Assembly (NCBI RefSeq): GCF_025996515.1
Contig: NZ_BLRH01000021.1
Location: 366,690-430,689, forward strand
DNA from: Rhizohabitans arisaemae
Lineage (GTDB): Bacteria > Actinomycetota > Actinomycetes > Streptosporangiales > Streptosporangiaceae
Direction: 5' to 3'
DNA: 64,000 nt
Every line of letters begins with the position of its first letter. The stretch's first letter is position 1. Of this stretch, positions 1 to 8,138 are shown in pieces. The notes under the pieces are model-generated. The model did not search any database. It was not told the DNA's origin and was given only the letters and a program-made list of their open reading frames with translations. The translations under genes and the position numbers were made by a program.

Positions 1-1
1 C

Positions 2-1756
2 GGTGAACCGGGCGCGCGCATGTACCGCACCGGGGATCGGGCTCGCTATCGCGCGGACGGCACGCTGGAGTTCCTCGGCCGGACCGACCGGCAGGTGAAG
101 ATCAGAGGCCACCGGATCGAGCTCGGCGAGATCGAGGCGGCCGTCGCCCGGCATCCGGCGGCACACGAGGCCGCGGTCGTGGTCCAGGGAGATCGCCTGG
201 TCTGCTACGTGGTCGCCCCGGACGGACTCCCCGACGACCTGCGTCCCTTCCTCCGGCGGCGGCTTCCCGAGCACATGATCCCCGCCGGATTCGCCGTCCT
301 CGACCGGTTGCCGCTGACCGCCCACGGAAAGGTGGACCATCGCGCGCTCCCGGCCCTGGCGGACGACGGCCCACGGCCCTTCACCGCGCCGATCGGCGCC
401 GTCGAGTCGGCGCTCGCCGAGATCTGGGCAGAGGCCCTTGACCTGAAGCGCGTCGGACGGCACGACAACTTCTTCGACCTGGGCGGACACTCACTCATCG
501 CGGCACCCGTGCTGGCCCGGACGGCCCAGCGGCTCGGCGTGTCGCTGCCGGTGCGCACGCTCTTCGAGACCGCCGACCTGGCGGAGCTGGCGGCCTTGGC
601 GACCTCCGGACGACCGGCGCCCGTGGCGGCGGACATCCGCGCGGACGCCGTTCTGCCCCCCGCGTTCGCGGTCTCCGGTGAGCATGAGCCGTGGAAGATC
701 ACGGATGCGTCCGTGCTGCTGACCGGGGCCACCGGGTTCCTGGGCGCACACCTGCTCGCCGAACTGCTGAACCTCGGCGCGGAGCGGGTCGCCTGCCTGA
801 TCCGCGCGTCCGACGCGGAAGCCGGGGAAAAGCGGCTGCGGGAGGGCCTTGAGCGGTACGGGCTCTGGAAGGAGGGGTTCGCCGGGAGGATCGTCGGGCT
901 CCCCGGCGACCTGTCGGCCCCGCGATTCGGCTTGCCGTCCGACGGCTTCGACGCGCTGCGGCCCGACGTCATCTGCCACAACGGGGGGCTGGTCGACTTC
1001 CTCAAGCCCTACGACCGGCTGCGTCCCGTCAACGTGGGCGGCACCCTGGAGGTCCTCAAGCTGGCCGCCCGCGGGAGGCCGACCCCCGTGCACGTCGTCT
1101 CCACGCTCGGCGTCTACCTGGGCGCGGCCTATCCAGGCCGTACGGTCACGGAGGCCGACCCCCCTGACGACCCGGACGGCCTCGACGGTGGCTACGACCA
1201 GAGCAAATGGGTCGCGGACCGGCTGGCCCGGCTGGCGCGTGAGCGCGGCCTTCCCGTATCGATCCATCGTCCGGCGCGTATCAGCGGGGACAGCCGGACC
1301 GGCCGCGGCAACCCCGACGACTACTTCAGCCGGCTTCTGGTCACCTTCAGGCAGGTGGGCATGGTGCCCGACCTGCCATTCCAGGAGGATCTCTACCCGA
1401 TCGACCACATCTCCACGGCGATCGGGCGGCTGGTTTCCGATCCAGGGGTCGTCGGCGGGGACTTCCACTACTTCAACAACGCCACGGTGTCCTACGCGCA
1501 GATCGCGGCCTCCATGTCGGCCCATGGCATGGACGTCGAGCTGGTTCCCTGGCCGAAATATCGGGCGGCCGTCCTGCGACGGTCGGCCGACGTGGCCATC
1601 GCCCCGTTCGTCGCGCAGCTTCCCGAAGAGACTCCGCAGTGGGTCCGGCCGCACTTCGACTGCGGCCTGACCGCCGGCACCCTCGCTGAGGCGGGTATCG
1701 GCCCGCCGCCGTCCGCTCAGGTTCTGCTCGACCGCTATCTGGAGCAGCTGACATGA
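2..1756 (+). CDS. NRPS terminal module, 3' part (A C-terminal subdomain - PCP - thioester reductase)
   Basis: The reading frame is open to the left edge, so the gene starts outside the window. Numbering from the first Met at position 20: the C-terminal subdomain of an adenylation domain (YRTGD at 3, GRTDRQVKIRGHRIELGEIE around 20-39, and an A10-like lysine in AHGKVDH near 104); a carrier domain with FFDLGGHSL, whose Ser158 would take phosphopantetheine; then a thioester reductase of the NAD_binding_4 type with Rossmann TGATGFLG (235-242) and YDQSK (392-396). Such domains release the peptide by NAD(P)H reduction to an aldehyde or alcohol instead of hydrolysis. There is no thioesterase. The stop overlaps the next start by ATGA. 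The product cannot be predicted because the substrate-selecting part of the A domain is outside the window. Confidence 0.95.
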   Translation, partial: GEPGARMYRTGDRARYRADGTLEFLGRTDRQVKIRGHRIELGEIEAAVARHPAAHEAAVVVQGDRLVCYVVAPDGLPDDLRPFLRRRLPEHMIPAGFAVLDRLPLTAHGKVDHRALPALADDGPRPFTAPIGAVESALAEIWAEALDLKRVGRHDNFFDLGGHSLIAAPVLARTAQRLGVSLPVRTLFETADLAELAALATSGRPAPVAADIRADAVLPPAFAVSGEHEPWKITDASVLLTGATGFLGAHLLAELLNLGAERVACLIRASDAEAGEKRLREGLERYGLWKEGFAGRIVGLPGDLSAPRFGLPSDGFDALRPDVICHNGGLVDFLKPYDRLRPVNVGGTLEVLKLAARGRPTPVHVVSTLGVYLGAAYPGRTVTEADPPDDPDGLDGGYDQSKWVADRLARLARERGLPVSIHRPARISGDSRTGRGNPDDYFSRLLVTFRQVGMVPDLPFQEDLYPIDHISTAIGRLVSDPGVVGGDFHYFNNATVSYAQIAASMSAHGMDVELVPWPKYRAAVLRRSADVAIAPFVAQLPEETPQWVRPHFDCGLTAGTLAEAGIGPPPSAQVLLDRYLEQLT

Positions 1757-3096
1757 AAGTCTCGCCGGATGTTTTGAGGTTCGGGGGGATCTGGCTCGGG
1801 GAACTCGTGTCCGGAGTCGGTTCCAGCCTGACCGGCTTCGTGCTCGGTATCTGGGTTTACCAGCTCACCGGCTCGGAGACCCAGTTCGCGCTGACGATGT
1901 TCAGCGCCCTCCTGCCCGGTCTGCTGGTCGCGCCGTTCGCCGGTGCGTTGGCCGACCGGCTCGACCGCCGGAAGATACTGATCGCCGCCGACTGCGCCGC
2001 CGCGGTCCCCACGGGCGTCCTCGCCCTGCTGATCTACACGGACGGTCTCCAGGTCTGGCATATCTACCTGGGCGCGGCAATCGGCTCCGCCGCCGGTTCG
2101 TTCCAGCTCATCGCCTTTCAGGCAATGACGCCGTTGCTCATTCCCAAGCGGCATCTGGGCAGGGCGAACGGACTCATGCAGGCGGCATGGGGAGCGCAGA
2201 TCGCCGCTCCGCTCGCCGCCGGAGTGCTGCTGGAGACGATCGGGCTCGGTGGTGTCCTCGCCCTCGACCTGCTCTCCTTCGCCGTGGCCGTCACGGCCCT
2301 ACTACTGATCAAACTGCCGGTCGAGGTGACCAGGCCCGGGGGGAAGGAGAAGGCCGGACGGGGCTCCTTCGCCGGCGACCTGTCCTTCGGTTTCCGGTAC
2401 CTGCGCGGCCGGACGGGCCTCTTCGCGCTCGTCGCCGTGTTCGCCGTCTACAACCTGCTGTTCGCCATGGCCGGCAGCCTGGTCCAGCCGCTCGTTCTGT
2501 CCTTCTCCACACCCACCACGCTGGGGGTGCTGATGTTCCTGGGTGGAAGCGGCGTATTCGTCGGCAGCCTGGTCATGGGCGCCTGGGGTGGTCCCCAACA
2601 GAAGATCACCGGCGTATACCTCTTCATGCTGCTCGGCGGTGTGGCACTGATTCTGCACGGCCCGTGGCCCTCGGCCGTGGTGATCGGGGTGGCCGCGCCC
2701 GCCTTCCTGTTCACGCTTCCCGTGGTCAGCGGATGCGTCATGACGATCCTGCAGACGAAGATCGAACCCACGTCGCAGGGACGCGTGCTCGCCGCGGTGA
2801 GGCTGGTGGGTCAATCGGCCATGCCGCTGGCGTACCTGGCAGGCGGACCGCTCGCCGAGCACGTCGTCAACCCCCTGCTGCAGCCGGGCGGAGCACTCGC
2901 CGCGAGCGTCGGCGCCGTGATCGGAGTCGGCCCCGGCCGCGGCATCGCGCTGATCTTCCTGGTGGACGGCGCACTGCTTATCGGCCTGGCCCTGGTGGTG
3001 TACCTGCTGCCGCGTCTGCGCAAGCTGGAGACCGAGCTACCCGACGCCGTCCCGGATGAGACGAGGAGTACCCATGCCGATCAACCTGCCTCCTGA
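1753..3096 (+). CDS. MFS transporter, probable exporter of the NRPS product
   Basis: A 447-residue hydrophobic protein with about 12 predicted membrane segments. It has the MFS loop-2 type motif ADRLDRRK near residue 70, and resembles the MFS_3/EntS-like branch that exports siderophores and small peptides. It overlaps the NRPS stop by 4 bases, and its own end overlaps the methyltransferase gene by about 23 bases, so it is co-transcribed and translationally coupled. Export or self-resistance for the NRPS product is inferred from position. Confidence 0.85.
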   Translation: MKVSPDVLRFGGIWLGELVSGVGSSLTGFVLGIWVYQLTGSETQFALTMFSALLPGLLVAPFAGALADRLDRRKILIAADCAAAVPTGVLALLIYTDGLQVWHIYLGAAIGSAAGSFQLIAFQAMTPLLIPKRHLGRANGLMQAAWGAQIAAPLAAGVLLETIGLGGVLALDLLSFAVAVTALLLIKLPVEVTRPGGKEKAGRGSFAGDLSFGFRYLRGRTGLFALVAVFAVYNLLFAMAGSLVQPLVLSFSTPTTLGVLMFLGGSGVFVGSLVMGAWGGPQQKITGVYLFMLLGGVALILHGPWPSAVVIGVAAPAFLFTLPVVSGCVMTILQTKIEPTSQGRVLAAVRLVGQSAMPLAYLAGGPLAEHVVNPLLQPGGALAASVGAVIGVGPGRGIALIFLVDGALLIGLALVVYLLPRLRKLETELPDAVPDETRSTHADQPAS

Positions 3097-4138
3097 CGAG
3101 GCCCGCTTTTACTTCTCGCCCGACAGAGCGGCGTCCCCGATTCTCGATGTGGTCGGCGCGATGGCCCTCCGCATCGCCGTCGCAGGGCTGCGTCTGGGGA
3201 TCTTCGACGCCCTCGCCGCCGGCCCGCGAACCGCGAAGGATCTCGCCGCCGATCTCTCAGCCGACCCGAACGCCCTTGAGCTCCTCCTGGACGCGCTGGA
3301 CGGCGTCGGCTACCTCGAGCGCACCGGTACGGCGTACGCCAACGGCCCGGCGGCCCAGTCGCTGCGCGGCGACTACGGCAAGATCCTGCTGTTCTGGGAT
3401 GTGCTGATCGGCCGGCTGTGGGGCAACCTGGAGGAGTCGATCCGCACCGGCAGGCCCGGTGTCGACTTCTACGACTGGATGGCCGATCATCCGGACACCC
3501 TTGCCCGGTTCCAGGACTTGCAGCGGGCCAATGTGGACCAGCTGGCCCGCGACGCCGTCGACGCCGTGCCGCTGCCAGGCGACGCCACCCGGCTGCTCGA
3601 CCTGGGCGGCGGGCACGGGGAGTTCAGTGTCGCCTACTGTCGCGCGTACGACCGGCTGTCGGCCACCATGGTGGACCGTCCCGAGACGCTCGCCCTCGCC
3701 GGCGAGAGCCTGGCCGCCGAAGGCATGTCGCATCGAATCACCCTGCACGCGGCGGATCTGTTCGACCGGATGGAGTTCCACGATCAGGACGTCGTGCTGC
3801 TCTTCCGCATACTGCACACCTTCCCGCCCGCGCAGGCTCAGGCCCTGATCCGCGCGGCGGTGAACACCCTGCGTCCCGGCGGGAAGCTGCTGGTGCTGGA
3901 GAACTACCCCGTCCCCGGCGCGGGGGTCGCCGACAACGCGTTCTTCCGCTCCTTCGCGCTCAACCTCCACCACACCCAGGGCGGGCGGCTCCACTCGCCC
4001 GATGAGTTGACCGCGTGGATCGTCGAGGCGGGATGCTCGCCGCCGGACAGAGTCGCCCTGAGCGGTTCCCCCTGCGATTTTCTTCTTGTCGCGTCCCGGC
4101 AGACCACGGACCACGGCCGGGACGGCACGGCCCGCTGA
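3074..4138 (+). CDS. SAM-dependent O-methyltransferase
   Basis: A 354-residue protein. The N-terminal about 100 residues look like the winged-helix dimerisation domain of plant-type/antibiotic O-methyltransferases (Methyltransf_2 family). The catalytic domain has motif [11 protein letters not shown] near 180 and later the acidic and Arg-Pro-Gly-Gly-Lys ([11 protein letters not shown]) segments typical of class I enzymes. Start chosen at ATG 3074 because GAGGAG lies just upstream; an in-frame ATG at 3056 lacks a good site. Probably tailors a hydroxyl on the NRPS product or its precursor; substrate unknown. Confidence 0.85.
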   Translation: MPINLPPDEARFYFSPDRAASPILDVVGAMALRIAVAGLRLGIFDALAAGPRTAKDLAADLSADPNALELLLDALDGVGYLERTGTAYANGPAAQSLRGDYGKILLFWDVLIGRLWGNLEESIRTGRPGVDFYDWMADHPDTLARFQDLQRANVDQLARDAVDAVPLPGDATRLLDLGGGHGEFSVAYCRAYDRLSATMVDRPETLALAGESLAAEGMSHRITLHAADLFDRMEFHDQDVVLLFRILHTFPPAQAQALIRAAVNTLRPGGKLLVLENYPVPGAGVADNAFFRSFALNLHHTQGGRLHSPDELTAWIVEAGCSPPDRVALSGSPCDFLLVASRQTTDHGRDGTAR

Positions 4139-4163
4139 GGCACTACGTTTCAGGAGAGATGAG

Positions 4164-4364
4164 ATGACCACCGACGACGACATCCGACGGCACGTCGTTG
4201 TGATCAACGATGAGGAGCAGTACTCCGTCTGGCCGGAGGGCAGGGAGATTCCGCCCGGCTGGTACCCGCGCGGCGAGTACGTCGGCAAGAAGGAGTGCCT
4301 GGACCTCATCGAGGAGGCGTGGACCGACATGCGGCCACGCGGTCTGCGCGAGGGGTCGCGTTGA
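4164..4364 (+). CDS. MbtH-like NRPS accessory protein
   Basis: A 66-residue protein with the family signature: [10 protein letters not shown], then PPGWYPRG, then a C-terminal [12 protein letters not shown]. MbtH proteins bind adenylation domains and support their folding and activity. ATG 4164 follows AGGAGAG at 4152-4158; a nearer ATG at 4159 is in another frame. The stop overlaps the next TTG start (TTGA). Its presence indicates at least one MbtH-dependent A domain in the cluster, probably to the left of the window. Confidence 0.95.
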   Translation: MTTDDDIRRHVVVINDEEQYSVWPEGREIPPGWYPRGEYVGKKECLDLIEEAWTDMRPRGLREGSR

Positions 4365-4630
4365 CGACGATCGAGTCCGACCTGCGGCGCAGGCTGGCCG
4401 AGCTGGTGTCGGCCGCCTCGGACGGGGAGGTCGCCGTCGACGAGATCCTGAACGCACCGGACTCGCTGGCCGCGCTCGGCGTCACGTCGCTGGCCCTGAT
4501 CCGGTTCCTCGACGCCGTCGAAGCGGAGTTCGCGGTGTACGTGGACCTTGAGGAGAGTCCGGCGCTGATGGACAGCATCGACGGACTCGCCGCCTTCATC
4601 GCCGAGTCGAGTCCGCCTTCCGGTCACTGA
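4361..4630 (+). CDS. Free-standing acyl/peptidyl carrier protein
   Basis: An 89-residue acidic protein starting at TTG 4361, which overlaps the MbtH stop, with GAGG about 8 bases upstream. The helix-2 motif is [19 protein letters not shown]; the serine in GVTSL is the expected phosphopantetheine site (the usual Asp before Ser is Thr here). Stand-alone carriers often hold an amino acid modified in trans before loading into the assembly line. No cognate stand-alone A domain is visible here. Confidence 0.8.
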   Translation: MTTIESDLRRRLAELVSAASDGEVAVDEILNAPDSLAALGVTSLALIRFLDAVEAEFAVYVDLEESPALMDSIDGLAAFIAESSPPSGH

Positions 4631-4658
4631 GGTGGAACCCGGGATGTCGTCTCGCCGC

Positions 4659-4852
4659 TCAGGCTGCTCTGACGGCCGGCCCGGCCTCCGCCGGGCAGCC
4701 GCCTATGAGGCGGCCACACCCCCGGATGTGCCGTAGGCCGAGCCGGACGAGGTGTCCGGGGCGGCGAGGGCGACGCCGGAGAGTCGGCGGCGTCGCAGGA
4801 GGGATCAGATCCCTTCGACCGGATTGAGGTCGGGCGCGCAGGGCGTCCGCAT
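4659..4852 (-). pseudogene. IS630-family transposase 3' remnant
   Basis: Translated on the minus strand, 4852 to about 4805 reads CAPDLNPVEGI, the strongly conserved DDE-end motif of IS630 transposases (PDLNPVEGIW). The Trp codon is TGA here. SLLRRRRLSGVAL follows in frame; one base shifted, GHLVRLGLRHIR then LIGGCPAEAGP resembles the family's C-terminal end, with a stop at 4659. A nonsense mutation plus a frameshift mark it as dead. The catalytic N-terminal part was not found. It sits just past the NRPS cluster and may mark an old boundary. Confidence 0.65.
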
Positions 4853-4860
4853 TTCTTGCC

Positions 4861-5109
4861 CGTCCGGAACACGGTGGGTATACGGAAAATATACGCGACG
4901 GCCATAACCTCTGATTCGGTCGGTCGAATACATCGAGGCTGCAATAGGTCCGTTGTAGGGCTTTTGCCTATTGCCCAGAGAAAATCTTGATGTATAGCTT
5001 GGGTGGGATTCCCTGGTTGATCGGGATATCGAAACGATCGATCGATCAACTCGATTGGTCTGGTCTCTGCCGAACTGCACAGGCGTCATTCTCGGGAAAT
5101 GTGAGATAG
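4861..5109 (+). promoter_or_regulatory. Low-GC intergenic stretch upstream of the protease
   Basis: About 250 bases clearly poorer in GC than the neighbours, with TATAC/TATAG clusters and a nested palindromic run (CGATCGATCGATC near 5036-5046). It probably carries the promoter of the protease gene. No individual -35/-10 pair can be assigned with confidence, and the Shine-Dalgarno site before ATG 5110 is weak. Confidence 0.35.
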
Positions 5110-6387
5110 ATGATTTTTCCGTCATGGAGCCGTAATCTCACCCGCTTGGGCGTCGTGTCGACCCTCGCGCTTTCCCTTGCCGCGGTGAGCGCGAGCCTTG
5201 CCTCGGCGGCGGATCTGCCACCCCAGGCCGGGCCCAAGCCCGCGCCCGAAGGGGACTCCGGCTACATCTCGAACATCGACCGGGTGCGGGCCGCCGCGCA
5301 GGCGCCGCTGGTCCGGGCCGCCGAGCAGATCCACGGGGTGGTCGAGGCCGGGAACGACGCCGGGTTCGCCGGGATCGAGCTCGGCCAGGATCGGGTCCTG
5401 GTCTGGTGGAAGGGGGTGCCCGCGAAAGCCGTACAGGACGCGGTCGGCAACGCCCGCCGGACCGCCGTGATCGAGGTCGGGGAGGCCGCCCACTCGCGTA
5501 AGGAGTTGGAGGCGGCCGCCGGCAGGCTCTGGGCGGCGGCCGGGGTGACCGCGGGCGGGCCGGTGCACGGGGTACGCATCCCCTTCGACGGCAGCGGCCT
5601 CGCCGCCGCCGTCGAGGAGGGGAACAAGGCCGCCGTGACCCAAGCCGAATCCAGGATCCCCGGCGACCTCGGCGTTCCGGTGAAGGTCTTCGGGCGCGAC
5701 CCGCTCAAGCGCACCGGCCGCTGCGACGATCGGGCTCCCTGGTACGGCGGGGCCGCGATCCGCAACACCTCGTTCGGCTTCGCCAACCACTGCGGCGGGA
5801 CGTGGAGCCGGGGATACACCTGCACCGCGGGCTTCGCCGTCCGGCTGCGCGGCCTCGACTACCTCCTCACCGCGGGACACTGCGGCCGTCCCCGCAGCGT
5901 GATCGGCGACTCCACCGGGGAGGCCATCGGGAACATGACGCACGAGCACGTGGGGCACGACCTGGCGCTCATCCGCGCCGACGGCGGGTCCGCGGGACGC
6001 ATCTGGGACGGAAAGCCCGGGGTCGGCGACTTCACCAAGCCGGTGATCGGCTGGCTGAGGGCATCCGGCGGCCAGTGGCTGTGCATGTCGGGGAGCACCA
6101 CCGGCGCCCAGTGCGGCTACCAGGTGGACGGCCGGTACTCCACCCTCTGCGACCGGGACGTCGACGGCACCTATGAGTGCTACTACGGCCTGCTTTCGGC
6201 GCGGAGCCACTACGGTGTCCCCTCCCGAAACGGAGACAGCGGGGGTCCCGTGTTCCAGCTGGACGTCAACGCCGACCAGGTCTTCGCCGTCGGAACAGTG
6301 GTCGGCTACGGCGGCGACCGGCTGGTCTTCCAGGATTTCGCCACCGCTCGTTACGACTGGCCGGGTCTCACCCTCCGGGCCCCGTAG
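5110..6387 (+). CDS. Secreted chymotrypsin-family (S1) serine protease with propeptide
   Basis: 425 residues. Signal peptide about 1-34: basic start, hydrophobic LGVVSTLALSLAAV, cleavage near ASLASA. A propeptide region of about 170 residues follows, then the protease core with the full triad: His257 in LLTAGHCG, Asp284 in GHDLALIRADG, Ser377 in RNGDSGGPVF. Several Cys (205, 228, 238, 258, 325, 335, 347, 357) suggest disulfides. It resembles streptogrisin/alpha-lytic-like extracellular proteases, though the pro-region is not a clear match to the standard alpha-lytic pro-domain. Monocistronic, followed by a strong hairpin. Confidence 0.88.
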   Translation: MIFPSWSRNLTRLGVVSTLALSLAAVSASLASAADLPPQAGPKPAPEGDSGYISNIDRVRAAAQAPLVRAAEQIHGVVEAGNDAGFAGIELGQDRVLVWWKGVPAKAVQDAVGNARRTAVIEVGEAAHSRKELEAAAGRLWAAAGVTAGGPVHGVRIPFDGSGLAAAVEEGNKAAVTQAESRIPGDLGVPVKVFGRDPLKRTGRCDDRAPWYGGAAIRNTSFGFANHCGGTWSRGYTCTAGFAVRLRGLDYLLTAGHCGRPRSVIGDSTGEAIGNMTHEHVGHDLALIRADGGSAGRIWDGKPGVGDFTKPVIGWLRASGGQWLCMSGSTTGAQCGYQVDGRYSTLCDRDVDGTYECYYGLLSARSHYGVPSRNGDSGGPVFQLDVNADQVFAVGTVVGYGGDRLVFQDFATARYDWPGLTLRAP

Positions 6388-6403
6388 GAGGCCAGGTGGC
6401 AGG

Positions 6404-6446
6404 GGTACGGGCTGCGCCGGGACCCGGTCCCGGCGCAGCCCGTACC
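6404..6446 (+). terminator. Perfect 21-bp inverted repeat (terminator / dispersed element)
   Basis: Arms 6404-6424 and 6426-6446 are exactly complementary around a single central base. It lies 17 bases after the protease stop. There is no U-tract, as is common in high-GC actinomycetes. The arm core GGTACGGGCTGCGCCGGG recurs at 52745-52762 (inverted) and 56533-56550, so this may be a dispersed repeat as well as a terminator. Confidence 0.7.
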
Positions 6447-6486
6447 GGCCGATCTTCGAGGATCAGGACAAGGGGTCTATCGCTTG

Positions 6487-6533
6487 TAACCCCATTGGGG
6501 TTATGGTTATATGTGTAACCCCTTGGTAACCCC
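6487..6533 (+). promoter_or_regulatory. TAACCCC repeats, probable operator of the downstream gene
   Basis: The heptamer TAACCCC occurs at 6487-6493, 6516-6522 and 6527-6533, and its complement GGGGTTA at 6497-6503, making TAACCCCATTGGGGTTA a palindrome. The cluster ends 17 bases before the GTG start of a protein with a ribbon-helix-helix-like N-terminus, so autoregulation is a reasonable inference. Confidence 0.6.
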
Positions 6534-6550
6534 AATCTAGAGGTGATCTC

Positions 6551-7297
6551 GTGCCGAAGATCAATGTCTATCTGCCCGATGAACTGGCGGAGGCGGTCAA
6601 GAAGGCCGGTGTGCCGGTGTCGGCGGTCTGCCAGCGGGCGCTGGAGCAGGCGGTGCGCCGGGTGACCGCGATCCGGCAGACCGCGCTCGGCGAACTCGGC
6701 GACGACGACCTGAGTGAGCGGCTGCCGCTGTTCACCCCGCGGGCCCGTGCCGTGATCAAGCTCGCCATAGACCTGGCGGGGGCGGACGGGGCACCGGTCG
6801 TCGGCACCGGGCACCTGCTCGCCGGAATGGTGGACGAGGGCACCAACCTGGCCTTGCACGTCCTGCGCGCGGTGGACATCGACCCCGCCCGGGTCCGGAG
6901 CGAGCTGGCCCGGCTCGCGGAGCCTGAGCCGGGCGGTGGCGAGGACTCCGCACGGCACTTCAGCGTGCCCGCGGCCGGGGCGCTCGAACTGGCGGTGACC
7001 GAGGCGACCTCGCTCGGCCACAACTACGTGGGCTGCGAACACCTGCTCCTGGGCCTGGTCACCGAACCCGACGGGATCGCCGGGCGCGTGCTGCAGGCGC
7101 TGGGCGGCGAACCCCGGCTGATGCGGCGGGCCGTGACGGCGGCTCTCGCCGGATACGTCCACCTCCGGGCCCAGACCTCCGCCGCGAAGGCGCCCGACCC
7201 GGCGAGCATCCTCGCCGCCGCGCTGGACCAGCGGCTCCAGCCGCTCCTCCAGCGGATCGACCGGCTGGAGCGGCACCTCGGCCCCGGCAGCCGGTGA
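6551..7297 (+). CDS. RHH-like / Clp N-terminal domain protein
   Basis: 248 residues from GTG 6551 (AGAGGTGAT upstream). The first about 45 residues (PKINVYLPDELAEAVKKAG) look like a beta-strand plus two helices of a ribbon-helix-helix DNA-binding fold. Residues about 75-215 hold two Clp-N type repeats (FTPRARAVIKLAIDLA with GTGHLLAGMV, later GHNYVGCEHLLLGLV), as in the substrate-binding N-domain of ClpA/ClpC. The C-terminus is amphipathic. There is no AAA+ module, so it is not a Clp ATPase. It may be a regulator that senses protein quality-control ligands; that role is inference. Translationally coupled to a membrane microprotein. Confidence 0.75.
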   Translation: MPKINVYLPDELAEAVKKAGVPVSAVCQRALEQAVRRVTAIRQTALGELGDDDLSERLPLFTPRARAVIKLAIDLAGADGAPVVGTGHLLAGMVDEGTNLALHVLRAVDIDPARVRSELARLAEPEPGGGEDSARHFSVPAAGALELAVTEATSLGHNYVGCEHLLLGLVTEPDGIAGRVLQALGGEPRLMRRAVTAALAGYVHLRAQTSAAKAPDPASILAAALDQRLQPLLQRIDRLERHLGPGSR

Positions 7298-7431
7298 CCG
7301 GCACGGGCGACGACGCGCGCCCGGTCGCCGGGCGGAGCGTCCGCCGGAGCGGGCTCATCGTGGTCCGGGCCGCGGTCGTGGCGGTCTTCTGGCTGCTGCT
7401 TCTGCTCCCGCTGCTGTTCGAGACGGGATAG
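7294..7431 (+). CDS. 45-residue single-span membrane microprotein
   Basis: GTG 7294 overlaps the stop of the upstream gene (GTGA). The translation has a charged, Arg-rich N-half (DDARPVAGRSVRRSG) followed by one long hydrophobic helix ending WLLLLLPLLFETG. This is a typical N-in single-pass topology. The tight coupling and clean helix argue for a real gene. Function unknown; it could anchor or modulate the Clp-N protein. Confidence 0.55.
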   Translation: MTGTGDDARPVAGRSVRRSGLIVVRAAVVAVFWLLLLLPLLFETG

Positions 7432-7502
7432 CACGCCGGGGTCGGCCTACCCGGGAGCCCGGCACGATTCCCTGTGCTCGGGCCACGGCAGGTGCCGCAT
7501 CG

Positions 7503-8138
7503 TCAGGTTCGCGGCCCGATGCCCCGCAGCACGGTGGCGACAAGGTCGTCGACGAAGCCGTCGGGCACCGTGATCCGGCCGGGGCCGGCCCCGGTGTAGA
7601 GGTGGGGCAGGACCAGCTCGTGGCAGGCGCCGATGAGCATGGTGGCCGGGCTGTCCGTGTCGGCCTCCGCCGCGATCCGGCCAAGCCGCCGCTCGGCGCG
7701 GAGGTAATCGGCGAGCCGATCCCGGAGCCCGAGGCCTCCGGCGGGGGTACCGGGCTGATCGAAGAACCGGGCGAGCACCTTCGGCTCGCCGAGCAGGCCC
7801 GCGAAGACCGGGAGGATCGCCACGTGCAGGGCGATGGCCTGCGTCATGAAGCCGGTGAGGTTCTCCTCGACCGTGCGCTCACCCGGCCGGGCCGGTGAGT
7901 CTCCGAGCGAGGCCATGACCGAGCGCACGTAGGAGCGTAAGGCCAGGGCGAGGAGCTCCTCCCGGTCGGCGAAGTGGTTGTAGAGGACGCCGGCCGCCAC
8001 CCCCGCCTCCTTGGCGATCCCCCGGACGGTCAGTCCGCCGGCGCCGCGCCGGGCGATCACCTGGGCGGTCGATTCGATCAGGTGGTCGCGGAGGCTCGTT
8101 CCGGTGCCGGAGAGCACGGCCGGCCTTCTCGGCGTCAT
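7503..8138 (-). CDS. TetR-family transcriptional regulator
   Basis: 211 residues from the ATG at 8138, which overlaps the stop of the methyltransferase (ATGA). N-terminal helix-turn-helix: IARRGAGGLTVRGIAKEAGVAAGVLYNHFADREELL (two halves of a continuous TetR_N motif). The ligand-binding part is unassigned. Second gene of a two-gene minus-strand operon whose promoter carries a 30-bp palindrome at 8993-9022, a likely binding site for this protein. Confidence 0.88.
   Translation of the reverse strand: MTPRRPAVLSGTGTSLRDHLIESTAQVIARRGAGGLTVRGIAKEAGVAAGVLYNHFADREELLALALRSYVRSVMASLGDSPARPGERTVEENLTGFMTQAIALHVAILPVFAGLLGEPKVLARFFDQPGTPAGGLGLRDRLADYLRAERRLGRIAAEADTDSPATMLIGACHELVLPHLYTGAGPGRITVPDGFVDDLVATVLRGIGPRT

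Noticed and set aside
849-1670. Long Ser/Thr/Arg-rich plus-strand frame inside the NRPS gene
   Set aside because: Shadow of the GC-rich NRPS frame; repetitive composition and no family match.
3257-4627. 456-codon minus-strand frame across methyltransferase, MbtH and carrier genes
   Set aside because: Opposite-strand shadow of three well-supported genes.
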